Part shown: piece by piece, positions 39,316 through 47,559 of the stretch
How positions within the stretch are numbered: position 1 is the stretch's first letter
How the letters are laid out: every line of letters starts with the position of its first letter
The notes under the pieces: generated by a model
What the model saw: only the letters and a program-made list of their open reading frames with translations
Databases searched by the model: none
Told to the model about the DNA's origin: nothing
Program-made: the position numbers and the translations under genes
Assembly (NCBI RefSeq): GCF_041228405.1
Contig: NZ_CP133888.1
Location: 744,001-808,000, forward strand
DNA from: Salinilacustrithrix flava
GTDB lineage: Bacteria > Actinomycetota > Acidimicrobiia > Acidimicrobiales > Salinilacustritrichaceae
Reading direction: 5' to 3'
Length of the DNA: 64,000 nt

Positions 39316-39837
39316 ATGCTCCTCGTCCTGCTGCTGCTCCTGCCGATCCTCGAGCTGTTCGTGTTCGTGCAGGTCGCCGGCTCCTTCGGCTTCCTGAACG
39401 CCCTGTTCGGGGCGGTCGCCGCCACCGTCGTGGGCATCTGGCTGGTCAAGCAGCAGGGCCTCGGCGTGCTGCGCCGGGCCAACGAGAAGGTCGCCCGCGG
39501 CGACGCACCCACCGACGAGCTGGTGAACGGCACGCTGCTGCTCGTCGCCGGCATCCTGCTCCTGGCGCCGGGCTTCGTCACCGGCGCCGTCGGCCTCCTC
39601 CTCCTGCTGCCGCCCGTGCGGGCGCTGCTGCGCGGCTCGCTGCGCCGTCGCTTCGCGTCGGGGCCCATCGTGATCGGCCACGCCACGCGCTTCAGCGGCA
39701 CGTTCGGCCCGGGCGCCGGCTTCCCAGGCGCCGGTTTCCCAGGTGGCGGCTTCCCGCCCACCCGCCGCGGCGACGTGCTCGATGCCGACTCCTGGGAGGA
39801 GCCGCCGACGGATCCCGATCGGCCCGAGCTGCCGTGA
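39316..39837 (+). CDS. fxsA: FxsA family membrane protein
   Basis: A 173-residue protein with an FxsA domain: hydrophobic start LLVLLLLLPILELFVFVQVA, GIWLVKQQGLGVLRRANEK, a GTLLLVAGILLLAPGFVTGAVG helix and PPVRALLRG. The C-terminal third is Gly/Pro-rich with a FPGAGFPGGGFP repeat. FxsA is a cytoplasmic-membrane protein linked to phage exclusion of F plasmid in E. coli, with unknown basic function. The ATG at 39316 has a TAGCCT box starting 16 bases upstream. The stop overlaps the GTG of the NUDIX gene. Confidence 0.88.
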   Translation: MLLVLLLLLPILELFVFVQVAGSFGFLNALFGAVAATVVGIWLVKQQGLGVLRRANEKVARGDAPTDELVNGTLLLVAGILLLAPGFVTGAVGLLLLLPPVRALLRGSLRRRFASGPIVIGHATRFSGTFGPGAGFPGAGFPGGGFPPTRRGDVLDADSWEEPPTDPDRPELP

Positions 39838-40589
39838 GCGTCGAAGCCCCGTTCCCCGATGCGGACGACGAGGCCACGGTCGTCCCCCGACCGGCCGCGA
39901 CCGTGATGCTGCTGCGCGACCGCGCCGACGGGATGGAGGTCCTGCTGCTGCAGCGGGCGGCCAGCACCCCCTTCGTTCCGGGCGCCCACGTGTTCCCCGG
40001 CGGCGCCGTCGACGACGGCGACGCCGACCACGATGACATCGTCGACGGGCTCGCCGCCGAGGAGGCCGACCGCATCCTCGGCGTGCAGTCCGGCGGCCGT
40101 GCGTACTGGTTGGCCGCCGTGCGCGAGTGCGTGGAGGAGGCCGGCGTGGTGCTCGCCATCGACGCCGACGGGCGGTCGGTGACCGACCAGCACCCGGTCT
40201 TCACCGACCTCGACGCCACCCGCGACGCACTCGAGGACGGCACCCGCACCCTGGCCGACCTCTACCGGGAGCACGGGCTCCGGGTGCCGCTGGATCGGGT
40301 CGCCTACGTCTCGCGGTGGATCACGCCCGAGCTGTCGCCGCGCCGCTACGACGCCCGCTTCTTCGCGGCCGCCATGGTGGAGGGCCAGGACGCCGGTGCC
40401 GACGGCTGGGAAGCGGTCGACGCCGGCTGGTGGAAGCCGACGCAGGCGTTGGCCGACTGGCAGGCTGGGCGGATCGAGCTCATCGAACCCACCGTCGTCA
40501 GCCTGCAGCTGCTCTGCCGGTTCACCTCCACCGTCGAGGCGCTGGACGCCATCCGCTGCGGTGCCGGCGCGGTCGAGGGGCAGGGATGA
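39834..40589 (+). CDS. NUDIX hydrolase (NUDT19-like)
   Basis: A 251-residue protein with an extended NUDIX domain: N-terminal TVMLLRDRADGMEVLLLQRA, FPGGAVDDGD and a box split by an insertion with AAVRECVEEAGVVLA. The layout with 35-45 extra residues between FPGG and REcxEE and the WWKPTQAL end is like the NUDT19/CoA-diphosphatase-type proteins. It is translationally coupled on both sides (GTGA start, ATGA end) to fxsA and the metallo-beta-lactamase gene. A CoA-ester substrate is possible but not shown. Confidence 0.85.
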   Translation: MSVEAPFPDADDEATVVPRPAATVMLLRDRADGMEVLLLQRAASTPFVPGAHVFPGGAVDDGDADHDDIVDGLAAEEADRILGVQSGGRAYWLAAVRECVEEAGVVLAIDADGRSVTDQHPVFTDLDATRDALEDGTRTLADLYREHGLRVPLDRVAYVSRWITPELSPRRYDARFFAAAMVEGQDAGADGWEAVDAGWWKPTQALADWQAGRIELIEPTVVSLQLLCRFTSTVEALDAIRCGAGAVEGQG

Positions 40590-41446
40590 GCGCCGGCGAC
40601 CGCGACACCGAGACCGACGAACCGCGCCCGATCGTCCACGAGGTGCCGTCCGCGGTCAGCCCCTACATCCGGCGGATCGTGGCCGACAACCCGGGAGCGA
40701 TGACCGGGCCGGGCACGAACACCTACCTCGCCGGCGTGGACGAGATCGCGGTCATCGACCCCGGTCCCGACACCGACGCACACATCGACGCCGTCGCCGG
40801 CTGCGGTGGCGACCGCATCCGCTGGATCCTGCTCACGCACACGCACCCCGACCACGCCCCGGCCACGAAGCGGCTGAAGGCGCGCACCGGGGCCGAGGTG
40901 TGCGCGTTCGACGACCGCGACGATGTGCCGGTCGACCGGTTCCTGGCCGACGGCGACACGGTGGAGACCACCGAGTTCCGCATCCGGGCCATCCACACGC
41001 CCGGCCACGCGTCCAACCACCTCTGCTATCTCCTGGAGGAGGAGCGGACGCTGTTCTCGGGCGACCACATCATGGACGGGTCCACCGTCGTCATCGCCCC
41101 GCCCGACGGGGACATGGCCGCCTACCTCGACTCCCTGGCCAAGGTCCGGGCCATCAAGCGCCTCCGCGCCATCGCCCCCGGCCACGGCCACGTCATCACC
41201 GACCCGATCGAGCGCATCGACGCCTACGTCGCCCACCGCCTCGAGCGCGAGGCCCAGGTGCTCGGCGCCGTGCGGGCCGCCGGCACCACCACCATCGCCG
41301 ACATCGTCGCCGAGCTCTACACGGGCCTCGTCGAGGAGCTGGTGCCCCGGGCCGCGCAGTCGGTGCACGCCCACCTCCAGAAGCTGGCTGCGGACGGCCT
41401 GGTGCGCGGCGAGGACCCCGACGGCGACTGGACCGCGACCAGCTAG
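40586..41446 (+). CDS. Metallo-beta-lactamase fold hydrolase (LACTB2-like)
   Basis: A 286-residue MBL-fold protein with THTHPDHAPA (HxHxDH), HTPGHASNHL, SGDHIMDGS and APGHGHVI giving the full dinuclear zinc site, followed by a winged-helix-like C-terminal domain (AGTTTIADIVAEL to LQKLAADGLVRGE). This domain order is that of LACTB2-type hydrolases or ribonucleases. Coupled to the NUDIX gene by ATGA. Activity towards RNA or a thioester cannot be decided from sequence. Confidence 0.88.
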   Translation: MSAGDRDTETDEPRPIVHEVPSAVSPYIRRIVADNPGAMTGPGTNTYLAGVDEIAVIDPGPDTDAHIDAVAGCGGDRIRWILLTHTHPDHAPATKRLKARTGAEVCAFDDRDDVPVDRFLADGDTVETTEFRIRAIHTPGHASNHLCYLLEEERTLFSGDHIMDGSTVVIAPPDGDMAAYLDSLAKVRAIKRLRAIAPGHGHVITDPIERIDAYVAHRLEREAQVLGAVRAAGTTTIADIVAELYTGLVEELVPRAAQSVHAHLQKLAADGLVRGEDPDGDWTATS

Positions 41447-41480
41447 AGGACGGAGGGATCGGCCCGGCCTCCGTCGAAGC

Positions 41481-43157
41481 ATGCGACGGATGGCTCCCCG
41501 CCTCGTCTCCGTGCTGGAGGCTGCCGACGCCCTCGGGCTTCCCGTCTCGGGCGTCGAGGCGTTGGTCGACGCCGGCTACCTCCGCCCCGACGGCGACGCC
41601 CTGCTGTCGCTGTCGGAGATCAAGTCGTTCCAGGCCCGCAACGCCGGTGGGGCCGGCGACACCGCGGACGACCTGCTCGGCGACGTCGGCGCCGCCGACG
41701 AGGAGACCGAGTCCCTGCTCGACGCCCTCGAGGCCGCGGTGGGCGACATGGCCGAGCGGGCGGCCGACATCATGACGGCGACGTTCCCGGACGCCGCCGA
41801 GTGGACCGGCCAGCAGCGCCGCCGGTTCGTGCGCCAGGCCCGGCTCCGCTTCGAGGCCATCGTCGCGGTCACCCGGGCCGACACCACCGAGGAGGAGCTC
41901 CTGGAGGACCTGGCCGCCGCCGGTGGGGCCGCGGCCTTCGCCGGGGCACCGTTGCCGCAGGTGCTCCTCGCGCTCCGCGTCAGCCGGGACCTGCTGGTCC
42001 AGAGCGCCGTCGCCGCGGCCGACGAGCTCGGTCAGCAGCGCGGCGTCGCCCTCGCCGTCGTCCTCACCCGGGTGCTACCGGTGCTGGACCGCCTCACCGA
42101 CACCGTGGCGCGCGGGTACTGGGCCGCGGTGCGCGTCCGCGAGGAGGAGGTCGTCGCCCGCTACGCCCACATGGTCGAGCACGCCGGCCACGGCGTGTAC
42201 GAGGTGGAGCTGGACGGCACCGTGTGCTTCGCCAACTCGATGCTCGCTCGCATCACCGGGCACCACCTCGACGAGCTGCTGGGCCGGGACCTGGCCGTGA
42301 CCCTGCCGCCCGCCGATCCGGCGCCGGGCATCGACGTCTACCGCTCCCCCACGGTGAGCGGGTGGCGGCCGTTGCGGGTCCTGCGGGCCGATGGCGTGGA
42401 GCGGGAGCTGCTGCTGCAGGTGACCGAGCGGACCGATCAGGGCCGTCCCGTCGGCTACGACGGGATCGTCCGCGACGTCACGCCGGAGCGAGCGCTCGAG
42501 CGCCAGAAGAACGACTTCCTCGCCCTCGTCACCGACGAGCTGCGCCAACCGCTGGCCACCGTCCTCGGGCTCGGCGTGACCCTCGCCAGCGAGGCCGAGG
42601 AGCTGACCCGGGACCAGATCGCCGGGATGGGACGCACCATCCACGTCCAGTCCGATCGCATCGCCCGCCTCGCCGACGACCTCCACGACGTCAGTCGCAT
42701 CCGGGCCGACGCGCTCAGCCTCATGATGCGCCGGGTCGACGTGGCCCCGGCGTGCGCGGCCGCCATCCGCATGCTCCCCGGTGCCGAGGAGGTGGAGGTG
42801 GACGTGCCCAGCGACCTCGAGGTCATCGCGGACGGCCGGCGCCTCCAGCACGTCATCGCCCACCTGGTGGAGAACGGGCTCCGCCACGGACGTCCACCGG
42901 TGACGCTGCGGGCGCGAGCGGTGGACGGCGCGATCCACATCGACGTGCTCGACCACGGCGACGGCGTCCCGCTCCACCTCGTGGAGCGCCTGTTCGCCTC
43001 CCTGGTCCCGAGCGCGGCCGACGACCGCCTGCGCGACCGACCGTCGGGGCTCGGGCTGCCCCTGGCCCGCAACCTGGTCGAGGCGATGGGCGGCCGCATC
43101 CGCCACGACCGGAGGCCCGACGGCACCACCCGCTTCCGGGTGACCCTGCCCACCTGA
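41481..43157 (+). CDS. PAS sensor histidine-kinase-like protein lacking phospho-acceptor His
   Basis: A 558-residue protein: a MerR-like helix-turn-helix at the N-terminus (SVLEAADALGLPVSGVEALV), a helical RsbRD-like region (about 75-225), a PAS domain (about 230-335), then a kinase core. The dimerisation motif, normally FLALVSHELRTPL, reads FLALVTDELRQPL with Asp352 in place of His. ATP-site motifs remain: HLVENGLRHG (N box), DHGDGVP (G1) and SGLGLPLARNLVE (G2). So it may bind ATP but cannot autophosphorylate on the usual residue. It follows the MBL gene by 34 bases and has a GGACGGAGGGA stretch upstream. Confidence 0.85.
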   Translation: MRRMAPRLVSVLEAADALGLPVSGVEALVDAGYLRPDGDALLSLSEIKSFQARNAGGAGDTADDLLGDVGAADEETESLLDALEAAVGDMAERAADIMTATFPDAAEWTGQQRRRFVRQARLRFEAIVAVTRADTTEEELLEDLAAAGGAAAFAGAPLPQVLLALRVSRDLLVQSAVAAADELGQQRGVALAVVLTRVLPVLDRLTDTVARGYWAAVRVREEEVVARYAHMVEHAGHGVYEVELDGTVCFANSMLARITGHHLDELLGRDLAVTLPPADPAPGIDVYRSPTVSGWRPLRVLRADGVERELLLQVTERTDQGRPVGYDGIVRDVTPERALERQKNDFLALVTDELRQPLATVLGLGVTLASEAEELTRDQIAGMGRTIHVQSDRIARLADDLHDVSRIRADALSLMMRRVDVAPACAAAIRMLPGAEEVEVDVPSDLEVIADGRRLQHVIAHLVENGLRHGRPPVTLRARAVDGAIHIDVLDHGDGVPLHLVERLFASLVPSAADDRLRDRPSGLGLPLARNLVEAMGGRIRHDRRPDGTTRFRVTLPT

Positions 43158-43460
43158 CCGGCGGCGGAACGCACGGACGGGGGGTTGGCACAAATGGCCC
43201 GCCCGGGCCATTCCCGCCGCCACGCACCGCGGTCAGGATGAGTGCACGCCGGACGAGCCGGCCACAACCGAGGGGCGAAGCGTCCCGACACTCCCGGATG
43301 CGAGGGCTGTTCGCATGCGGGGTTCGCCGCTCCCCTTCGCCGCTGACCCCGTCGACGTGGTGCTGGGGGGCACCGGAGCGACGGGGTCAGCCGCGCCCCG
43401 AACCCGTTCTGGGGTACCTGTCGGTCACGGGGCGGTCACACGGGGTGCCCCAGATCGGGG
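43158..43460. other. Non-coding gap with several hairpins
   Basis: About 300 bases between convergent genes. It contains ATGGCCCG/CGGGCCAT with a 2-nt loop (43194-43211), a small stem ATGCGA/TCGCAT near 43300-43318, and a perfect 13-bp repeat GCTGACCCCGTCG/CGACGGGGTCAGC (43342-43354 with 43379-43391) whose loop holds another GGTGC/GCACC stem. Some of these are terminators for both genes; the number exceeds what termination needs, so an RNA gene is possible. Confidence 0.5.
43194..43211. terminator. Terminator hairpin after kinase-like gene
   Basis: Perfect 8-bp stem ATGGCCCG with CGGGCCAT and a CC loop, 37 bases after the stop codon. Confidence 0.7.
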
Positions 43461-44657
43461 CTAGAGCTCGAGGGAGTCGAGGTTGGCCATGGCCGCGTCG
43501 AGCATGCGGGCCGAGCAGCCGGCCATCTCCGACTGCGGCACGGCCTCCTCGACCAGGCGGGTGGCCAGGGCCCGGAACGCCTCGCCGGCGGGACCGTCGC
43601 GCAGGGCGACCGGGTCGCCGGCGTCGCCCTCGAGCGACACGGTCGGCTCCATCGGGATCTGCCCGAGCAGCGGCGCGCCGCTCTCCTGGGCCAGGATCTC
43701 GCCGCCGCCGCTGCCGAACAGCTCGTAGCGCTCGCCGTGGTCGCAGACGAAGGCGCTCATGTTCTCGACGATGCCGCACACCCGCAGGTAGTTCTTGCGC
43801 GACATCGACACGGCTCGGGCCGCGACCTTCTGCGCGTTCACGGCCGGCGTCGTCACGACCAGCACCTCGCTGCGGGGGATGAGCTTGGCCACGCCCATCT
43901 GCACGTCGCCGGTGCCGGGGGGCATGTCGACGAGGAGGTAGTCGAGGTCGTCGCCCCAGTCGACGTCCTGGAGGAAGTGCTGCACACCGCGGTTGAGCAT
44001 GAGGCCGCGCCACATCAGCGCCGACTGCTCGTCCTCGACGAGGAAGCCCATCGACACGATGCGCAGGAGGCCGTCGCCCACCTCGCGCTCCTGGGGCACC
44101 ATCATCTTGCGCCCCTCGCGCTCGCGGCTGGCGAGGCGGCCCGACACGCCGAGCAGGCGGGGGACGGAGAAGCCCCAGATGTCGGCGTCGAGGACACCGA
44201 CCTTCAGGCCGGTGGCGGCCATGGCGGCGGCGAGGTTGACCGTGACGGTGGACTTGCCGACGCCGCCCTTGCCCGAAGACACGAGCACCACCTTGGTGGT
44301 GGGGCCGACCGAGGAGTCCTCCTCGCGCTGGGCCACGTTGAAGCGCGCCCGCTCCATGGCCCGGGCCTTCTCCTCCTGGTTCATCTCGTCCCAGGCGAGC
44401 TTCACCGCGTCGACCCCCTCCATGGAGAGGATGCGGGTGCGGACGTCCTTCTGGATCTGGGCGCGCAGCGGGCAGCCGGACGTCGTGAGCGCGATGGTGA
44501 CGGTGACGGTGACCCCCTCACCTTCGGCGGACGGGGAGACGTCGACGCCGCGGACCATGCCGAGCTCGACCACGTCGCTGCCGAGCTCGGGGTCGATGAC
44601 ACCGCGCAGCATCGTCGTGACGGTCTCGGGGGAGACGGTGACGGCGGGGCTGGTCAT
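43461..44657 (-). CDS. mrp: Mrp/NBP35-type Fe-S cluster carrier ATPase
   Basis: A 398-residue protein with an N-terminal MIP18/PaaD-like domain (ETVTTMLRGVIDPELGSDVVELGMV, ALTTSGCPL; about 1-95) and a deviant Walker A ATPase (SSGKGGVGKSTVTVNLA, DADIWGFSVPRLLG, VDMPPGTGDVQ). It delivers Fe-S clusters to apo-proteins. The CxxC near the C-terminus of many homologues is not obvious; cysteines appear at VCGIVENMSAFVC. ATG 44657 is chosen because TAGGAT lies 7 nt upstream (44665-44670 on the minus strand), a leaderless start; the longer frame is not supported. Divergent from a SufR-like gene. Confidence 0.93.
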   Translation of the reverse strand: MTSPAVTVSPETVTTMLRGVIDPELGSDVVELGMVRGVDVSPSAEGEGVTVTVTIALTTSGCPLRAQIQKDVRTRILSMEGVDAVKLAWDEMNQEEKARAMERARFNVAQREEDSSVGPTTKVVLVSSGKGGVGKSTVTVNLAAAMAATGLKVGVLDADIWGFSVPRLLGVSGRLASREREGRKMMVPQEREVGDGLLRIVSMGFLVEDEQSALMWRGLMLNRGVQHFLQDVDWGDDLDYLLVDMPPGTGDVQMGVAKLIPRSEVLVVTTPAVNAQKVAARAVSMSRKNYLRVCGIVENMSAFVCDHGERYELFGSGGGEILAQESGAPLLGQIPMEPTVSLEGDAGDPVALRDGPAGEAFRALATRLVEEAVPQSEMAGCSARMLDAAMANLDSLEL

Positions 44658-44739
44658 GGGGACGATCCTACCGCCCGTCCCGCAATTCTCCCGGCGGCTC
44701 CCGTGGAAACCAGAGCGGGCGTGCCGGTAGCCTCGCACC

Positions 44740-45405
44740 GTGGCCGAACGCCTCGAGATCCTCAAGACGCTGGGTGACAACACCCGCTACGCGATCTACC
44801 TGGAGCTGGCGCGCTCGGTCCGTCCCCTGGCCACGGCCGAGATCGCCGAGACCCTCGATCTCCACGCCAACACCGTCCGACCCCACCTCGAGCGCATGCG
44901 CGACCTCGGCCTGGTCGAGGTCACCACGGTCGCCACCGGCTCGGTCGGTCGCCCCCAGCACCGCTACGCCCTGGCCGCCGACGCCCCCTCGCTCGGCCTC
45001 GAGCCCCCTGCCTTCCCCACGGTCACCCGGATGCTGCTCCGTGCCGCGGCCGCCGCCGGCGTCGATCCCGAGGAGCTGCTCGAGGTGGGCCGGGAGCAGG
45101 GGCGGGAGGACTTCGCCCGCGCCGGAGCCGACGCACCGGCCGACCTCGTGGATGCGCTCGAGCGCGAGCTGGAGGCCTTCGGGTTCGACCCGGCCCGCGC
45201 CGACGACGGCGAGGCGGTCACCATCGCCTTCACGCACTGCCCCTTCCGGGAGCTGGCCGAAGCCCACCCCGACCTCGTGTGCAGCATGCACCAGGGCATG
45301 GTCGAGGGGTTCATCGGGTGCGGCGCCGGCGCCGAGGTCCACCGCTTCCACCCCCTGGTCGACCGCACGCCCTGCCAGGTCGACGTGGTCCGCAAGGCCG
45401 GCTGA
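44740..45405 (+). CDS. SufR-like winged-helix regulator with four cysteines
   Basis: A 221-residue protein with an N-terminal winged helix (EILKTLGDNTRYAIYLELAR, ATAEIAETLDLHANTVRPHLERM) and a C-terminal domain bearing four cysteines: HCPFRELAEAHPDLVCSMHQ, then IGCGAGAE and TPCQVD. The spacing (13, 12 and 17 residues between them) is near the CX12CX13CX14C pattern of SufR, the [4Fe-4S] repressor of the suf operon. It lies between mrp and a HesB-type gene, consistent with Fe-S control. GTG 44740 is 6 nt after TAGCCT (44728-44733): leaderless. Confidence 0.82.
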   Translation: MAERLEILKTLGDNTRYAIYLELARSVRPLATAEIAETLDLHANTVRPHLERMRDLGLVEVTTVATGSVGRPQHRYALAADAPSLGLEPPAFPTVTRMLLRAAAAAGVDPEELLEVGREQGREDFARAGADAPADLVDALERELEAFGFDPARADDGEAVTIAFTHCPFRELAEAHPDLVCSMHQGMVEGFIGCGAGAEVHRFHPLVDRTPCQVDVVRKAG

Positions 45406-45454
45406 CCGAGCCGCGCCTGCACCGCGTCCGGAGACCTCCGATACGCTGGTGGCC

Positions 45455-45772
45455 ATGATCACGCTCACGGACACCGCTGCCGCCAAGGTCAAGAGCCTCA
45501 TCGACGAAGAGGGTGAAGCCGCCCTGGCGCTCCGGGTGGCCGTCCGCCCCGGCGGCTGCTCCGGCTTCAGCTACGAGATGTTCTTCGACACCGACGTCGC
45601 CGACGACGACAAGGTGCTCACCTACGGCGACGTCCGCGTCCTCGTGGACTCCTCCAGCGCCGTGATGCTCGAGGGCGCCACCCTCGACTTCAAGGACGGC
45701 CTGGAGTCGGGCTTCTCGATCAACAACCCCAACGCCCAGCGCACCTGCGGCTGCGGCTCCAGCTTCTCCTAG
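45455..45772 (+). CDS. HesB/IscA/ErpA-type iron-sulfur assembly protein
   Basis: A 105-residue A-type carrier with the three cysteines of the family: RPGGCSGFSYEM and the terminal TCGCGSSFS (CGC). It starts MITLTDTAAAKVKSLI. It accepts clusters from the SUF scaffold and passes them to target enzymes. TACGCT (45442-45447) 7 nt before the ATG marks a leaderless start. With mrp and the SufR-like gene it makes an Fe-S maturation cluster. Confidence 0.95.
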   Translation: MITLTDTAAAKVKSLIDEEGEAALALRVAVRPGGCSGFSYEMFFDTDVADDDKVLTYGDVRVLVDSSSAVMLEGATLDFKDGLESGFSINNPNAQRTCGCGSSFS

Positions 45773-45778
45773 CCCTTC

Positions 45779-46540
45779 TCAGCTGCGAGGCTGCAGCACG
45801 GCGACGCGCACGGGGGCCGGTGTGGCCGCTGTCATCGCGGCGTGCGCATCGGCGTCCAGCGAGCCGGCGACATCGACCGACACGAGCGTGATCGCCGGGT
45901 CCGTCGCCCGGCCGGCTGACCACGCAGGCAGATCCGGCACCGGCTGCCCGCGCTCCCACCACGCCAGCTTCCAGCCCGCCTGCTGGCGACGCAGGTGCGC
46001 CTCGGCCGCCCGGACCGCGGGACCGTCGCCCACCACCACGGCACCCGGATCGGCGTGCTCCGGCGCGAGCGCCGCGCTCGGCGGAGGCGCCGCACCCCGA
46101 CGGTGCGCGAGCACCACGCCGACCACGAGGGCCAGGCCGACCGCGGGGAGCGCCGGTGCGAGCAGCAGGCCGTCGGCCAGGTAGACGGCGATCCCGCCGG
46201 CGAGCGCGGGCACCAGGATCGCCACCGAGAACCGGATGGCGTGGCGATCGGCGTCGGCGTGGTGCGCCGGTCCGTCCCCGCCCGTCCCCGGATCCGAAGG
46301 CGCGGTGACCCCGGCGACCAGCTCCTGCTCCGCCCGCCGGGCCCGCGCCACCACCCGCTCGGCCAGGCCGACCCGGGCTGCGGCGATGGCGGCGGCGAGG
46401 TCCTCGACGTCGACCCGGACCACCCCGTCGACCGGGGCCGCGGCAGCGGCCACCTCGGCCGGATCGTCGGCCAGGAGCAGGCCGGACGCGTCGCCGGCGC
46501 TGATGCGGGCGACCAGGTCGAGGTCGTGCTCGCTGGCCAT
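45779..46540 (-). CDS. Hypothetical membrane protein
   Basis: A 253-residue protein: soluble Ala/Asp-rich N-terminal part (1-110), two adjacent hydrophobic helices (about 111-160, FSVAILVPALAGGIAVYLA and VGLALVVGVVLA), then a C-terminal cytoplasmic-like domain with AWWERGQPVPDLPAW and VSVDVAGSLDADAHAAMTAA. No family recognised. It follows the Tat lipoprotein gene by 17 bases, so the two form an operon. Start at ATG 46540 because upstream frame lies inside that gene. Confidence 0.6.
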   Translation of the reverse strand: MASEHDLDLVARISAGDASGLLLADDPAEVAAAAAPVDGVVRVDVEDLAAAIAAARVGLAERVVARARRAEQELVAGVTAPSDPGTGGDGPAHHADADRHAIRFSVAILVPALAGGIAVYLADGLLLAPALPAVGLALVVGVVLAHRRGAAPPPSAALAPEHADPGAVVVGDGPAVRAAEAHLRRQQAGWKLAWWERGQPVPDLPAWSAGRATDPAITLVSVDVAGSLDADAHAAMTAATPAPVRVAVLQPRS

Positions 46541-46557
46541 CCCCCGTCGCCGATCGC

Positions 46558-47535
46558 TCAGGCGACCAGCGCTTCGAGGGCTCGGCGGATCTCGGCCTCG
46601 CCGAAGATGTAGTCGAGGCGCTCCCGCACGGTGCCGTCGGCGCCCACCGTGTAGAGCACCGGCTCGAACGCGAGGCCGAGGTCGCCGACGACCGGAGCGA
46701 AGTCGTCCTGGGTGGGCGGCGTGGCCATCGCCTCGGGGTCGGCGTAGACCTCGGCGTGGACGGCGCTGACGCCGGCGACGTCGGGCAGCACGTCCAGGAG
46801 CACGTCCAGGACCGGACCGCACACGACCGTCTGGCAGAAGGCCGGGGTCGCGACCAGGAGGGCGAAGGGCTCGCCGGCGGCGAGGGCGTCGGCGACCGTG
46901 CGACCGTGGAGGTCGCAGTCCGGCTCCCGCGTGCAGATCGGCGTGACGCCTCTCGGATCGTCGACCGTCGGGGTCTCCAGCGCCGGCATCTCGTCGCCCG
47001 GACCGATCATGGCCGAGGCGGTGGGGTCGTCGGCCTCGACCACCTGGACCTGGGTGATCACCTCGCCGGCTTCGGTGTCGAAGACGATGTCGTAGAAGCC
47101 GGCCGTCTCCGGCGTGAACTCGAAGGCGTAGTACGGGCGGGGCAGGCCCTCGGTGTAGAGCTCGGCGGTGATCCCGGACGCGACCTCGTCGGTGTTGGGG
47201 TCGCGCACGGACACCGTGAGCGCCCCGGGCATCAGCTCCGCCGTGAGGGGGCCCTCGTCGTCGGCGAGGCCGAAGGGGACGCGGGCGGGCTGGCCGGCCC
47301 GGTAGTAGGGGCCGTAGTAGCGCAGCGCCGAGAGCCCGCCGACGATGCCGCCGGCCACATCGCCGCTGCCGTCGCCGCTCGAGCCGGCGGGGGTGTCGGT
47401 GGCGGCGGTGCCGCTGTCGTCGTCACCGCACGCGGCCAGGAGACCGGCGGCGGCGACCCCGGCGAGGAAGCCCCGTCGGCTCAGGGCCGCCGGCACGATC
47501 AGGCGGGACGAGGGGACGACGAGGCGGTCGCGCAT
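46558..47535 (-). CDS. Tat-exported lipoprotein with thioredoxin-like domain
   Basis: A 325-residue protein with a twin-arginine signal (SRRGFLAGVAAAG) and lipobox LLAACG, a beta-rich middle domain (residues 75-190, FAFEFTPETAGFYDIVFD) and a C-terminal thioredoxin-like domain starting PFALLVATPAFCQTVVCGPVLD. The FCQTVVCGP segment gives CxxxxC, a variant spacing rather than CxxC, so redox or metal function is uncertain. It ends GTVRERLDYIFGEAEIRRAL. The ATG at 47535 shares a symmetric promoter with the divergent xanthine-dehydrogenase-like gene. Confidence 0.72.
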   Translation of the reverse strand: MRDRLVVPSSRLIVPAALSRRGFLAGVAAAGLLAACGDDDSGTAATDTPAGSSGDGSGDVAGGIVGGLSALRYYGPYYRAGQPARVPFGLADDEGPLTAELMPGALTVSVRDPNTDEVASGITAELYTEGLPRPYYAFEFTPETAGFYDIVFDTEAGEVITQVQVVEADDPTASAMIGPGDEMPALETPTVDDPRGVTPICTREPDCDLHGRTVADALAAGEPFALLVATPAFCQTVVCGPVLDVLLDVLPDVAGVSAVHAEVYADPEAMATPPTQDDFAPVVGDLGLAFEPVLYTVGADGTVRERLDYIFGEAEIRRALEALVA

Positions 47536-47543
47536 GGGGCGCG

Positions 47544-47553
47544 ACCGTAGTGT
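47544..47553. promoter_or_regulatory. Symmetric bidirectional -10 element (second copy)
   Basis: ACCGTAGTGT holds TAGTGT on + (47548-47553), 6 nt before ATG 47560, and TACGGT on minus (47544-47549), 8 nt before ATG 47535. It has the same ACNGTAGNGT layout as 8591-8600. Confidence 0.6.
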
Positions 47554-47559
47554 GACCCC

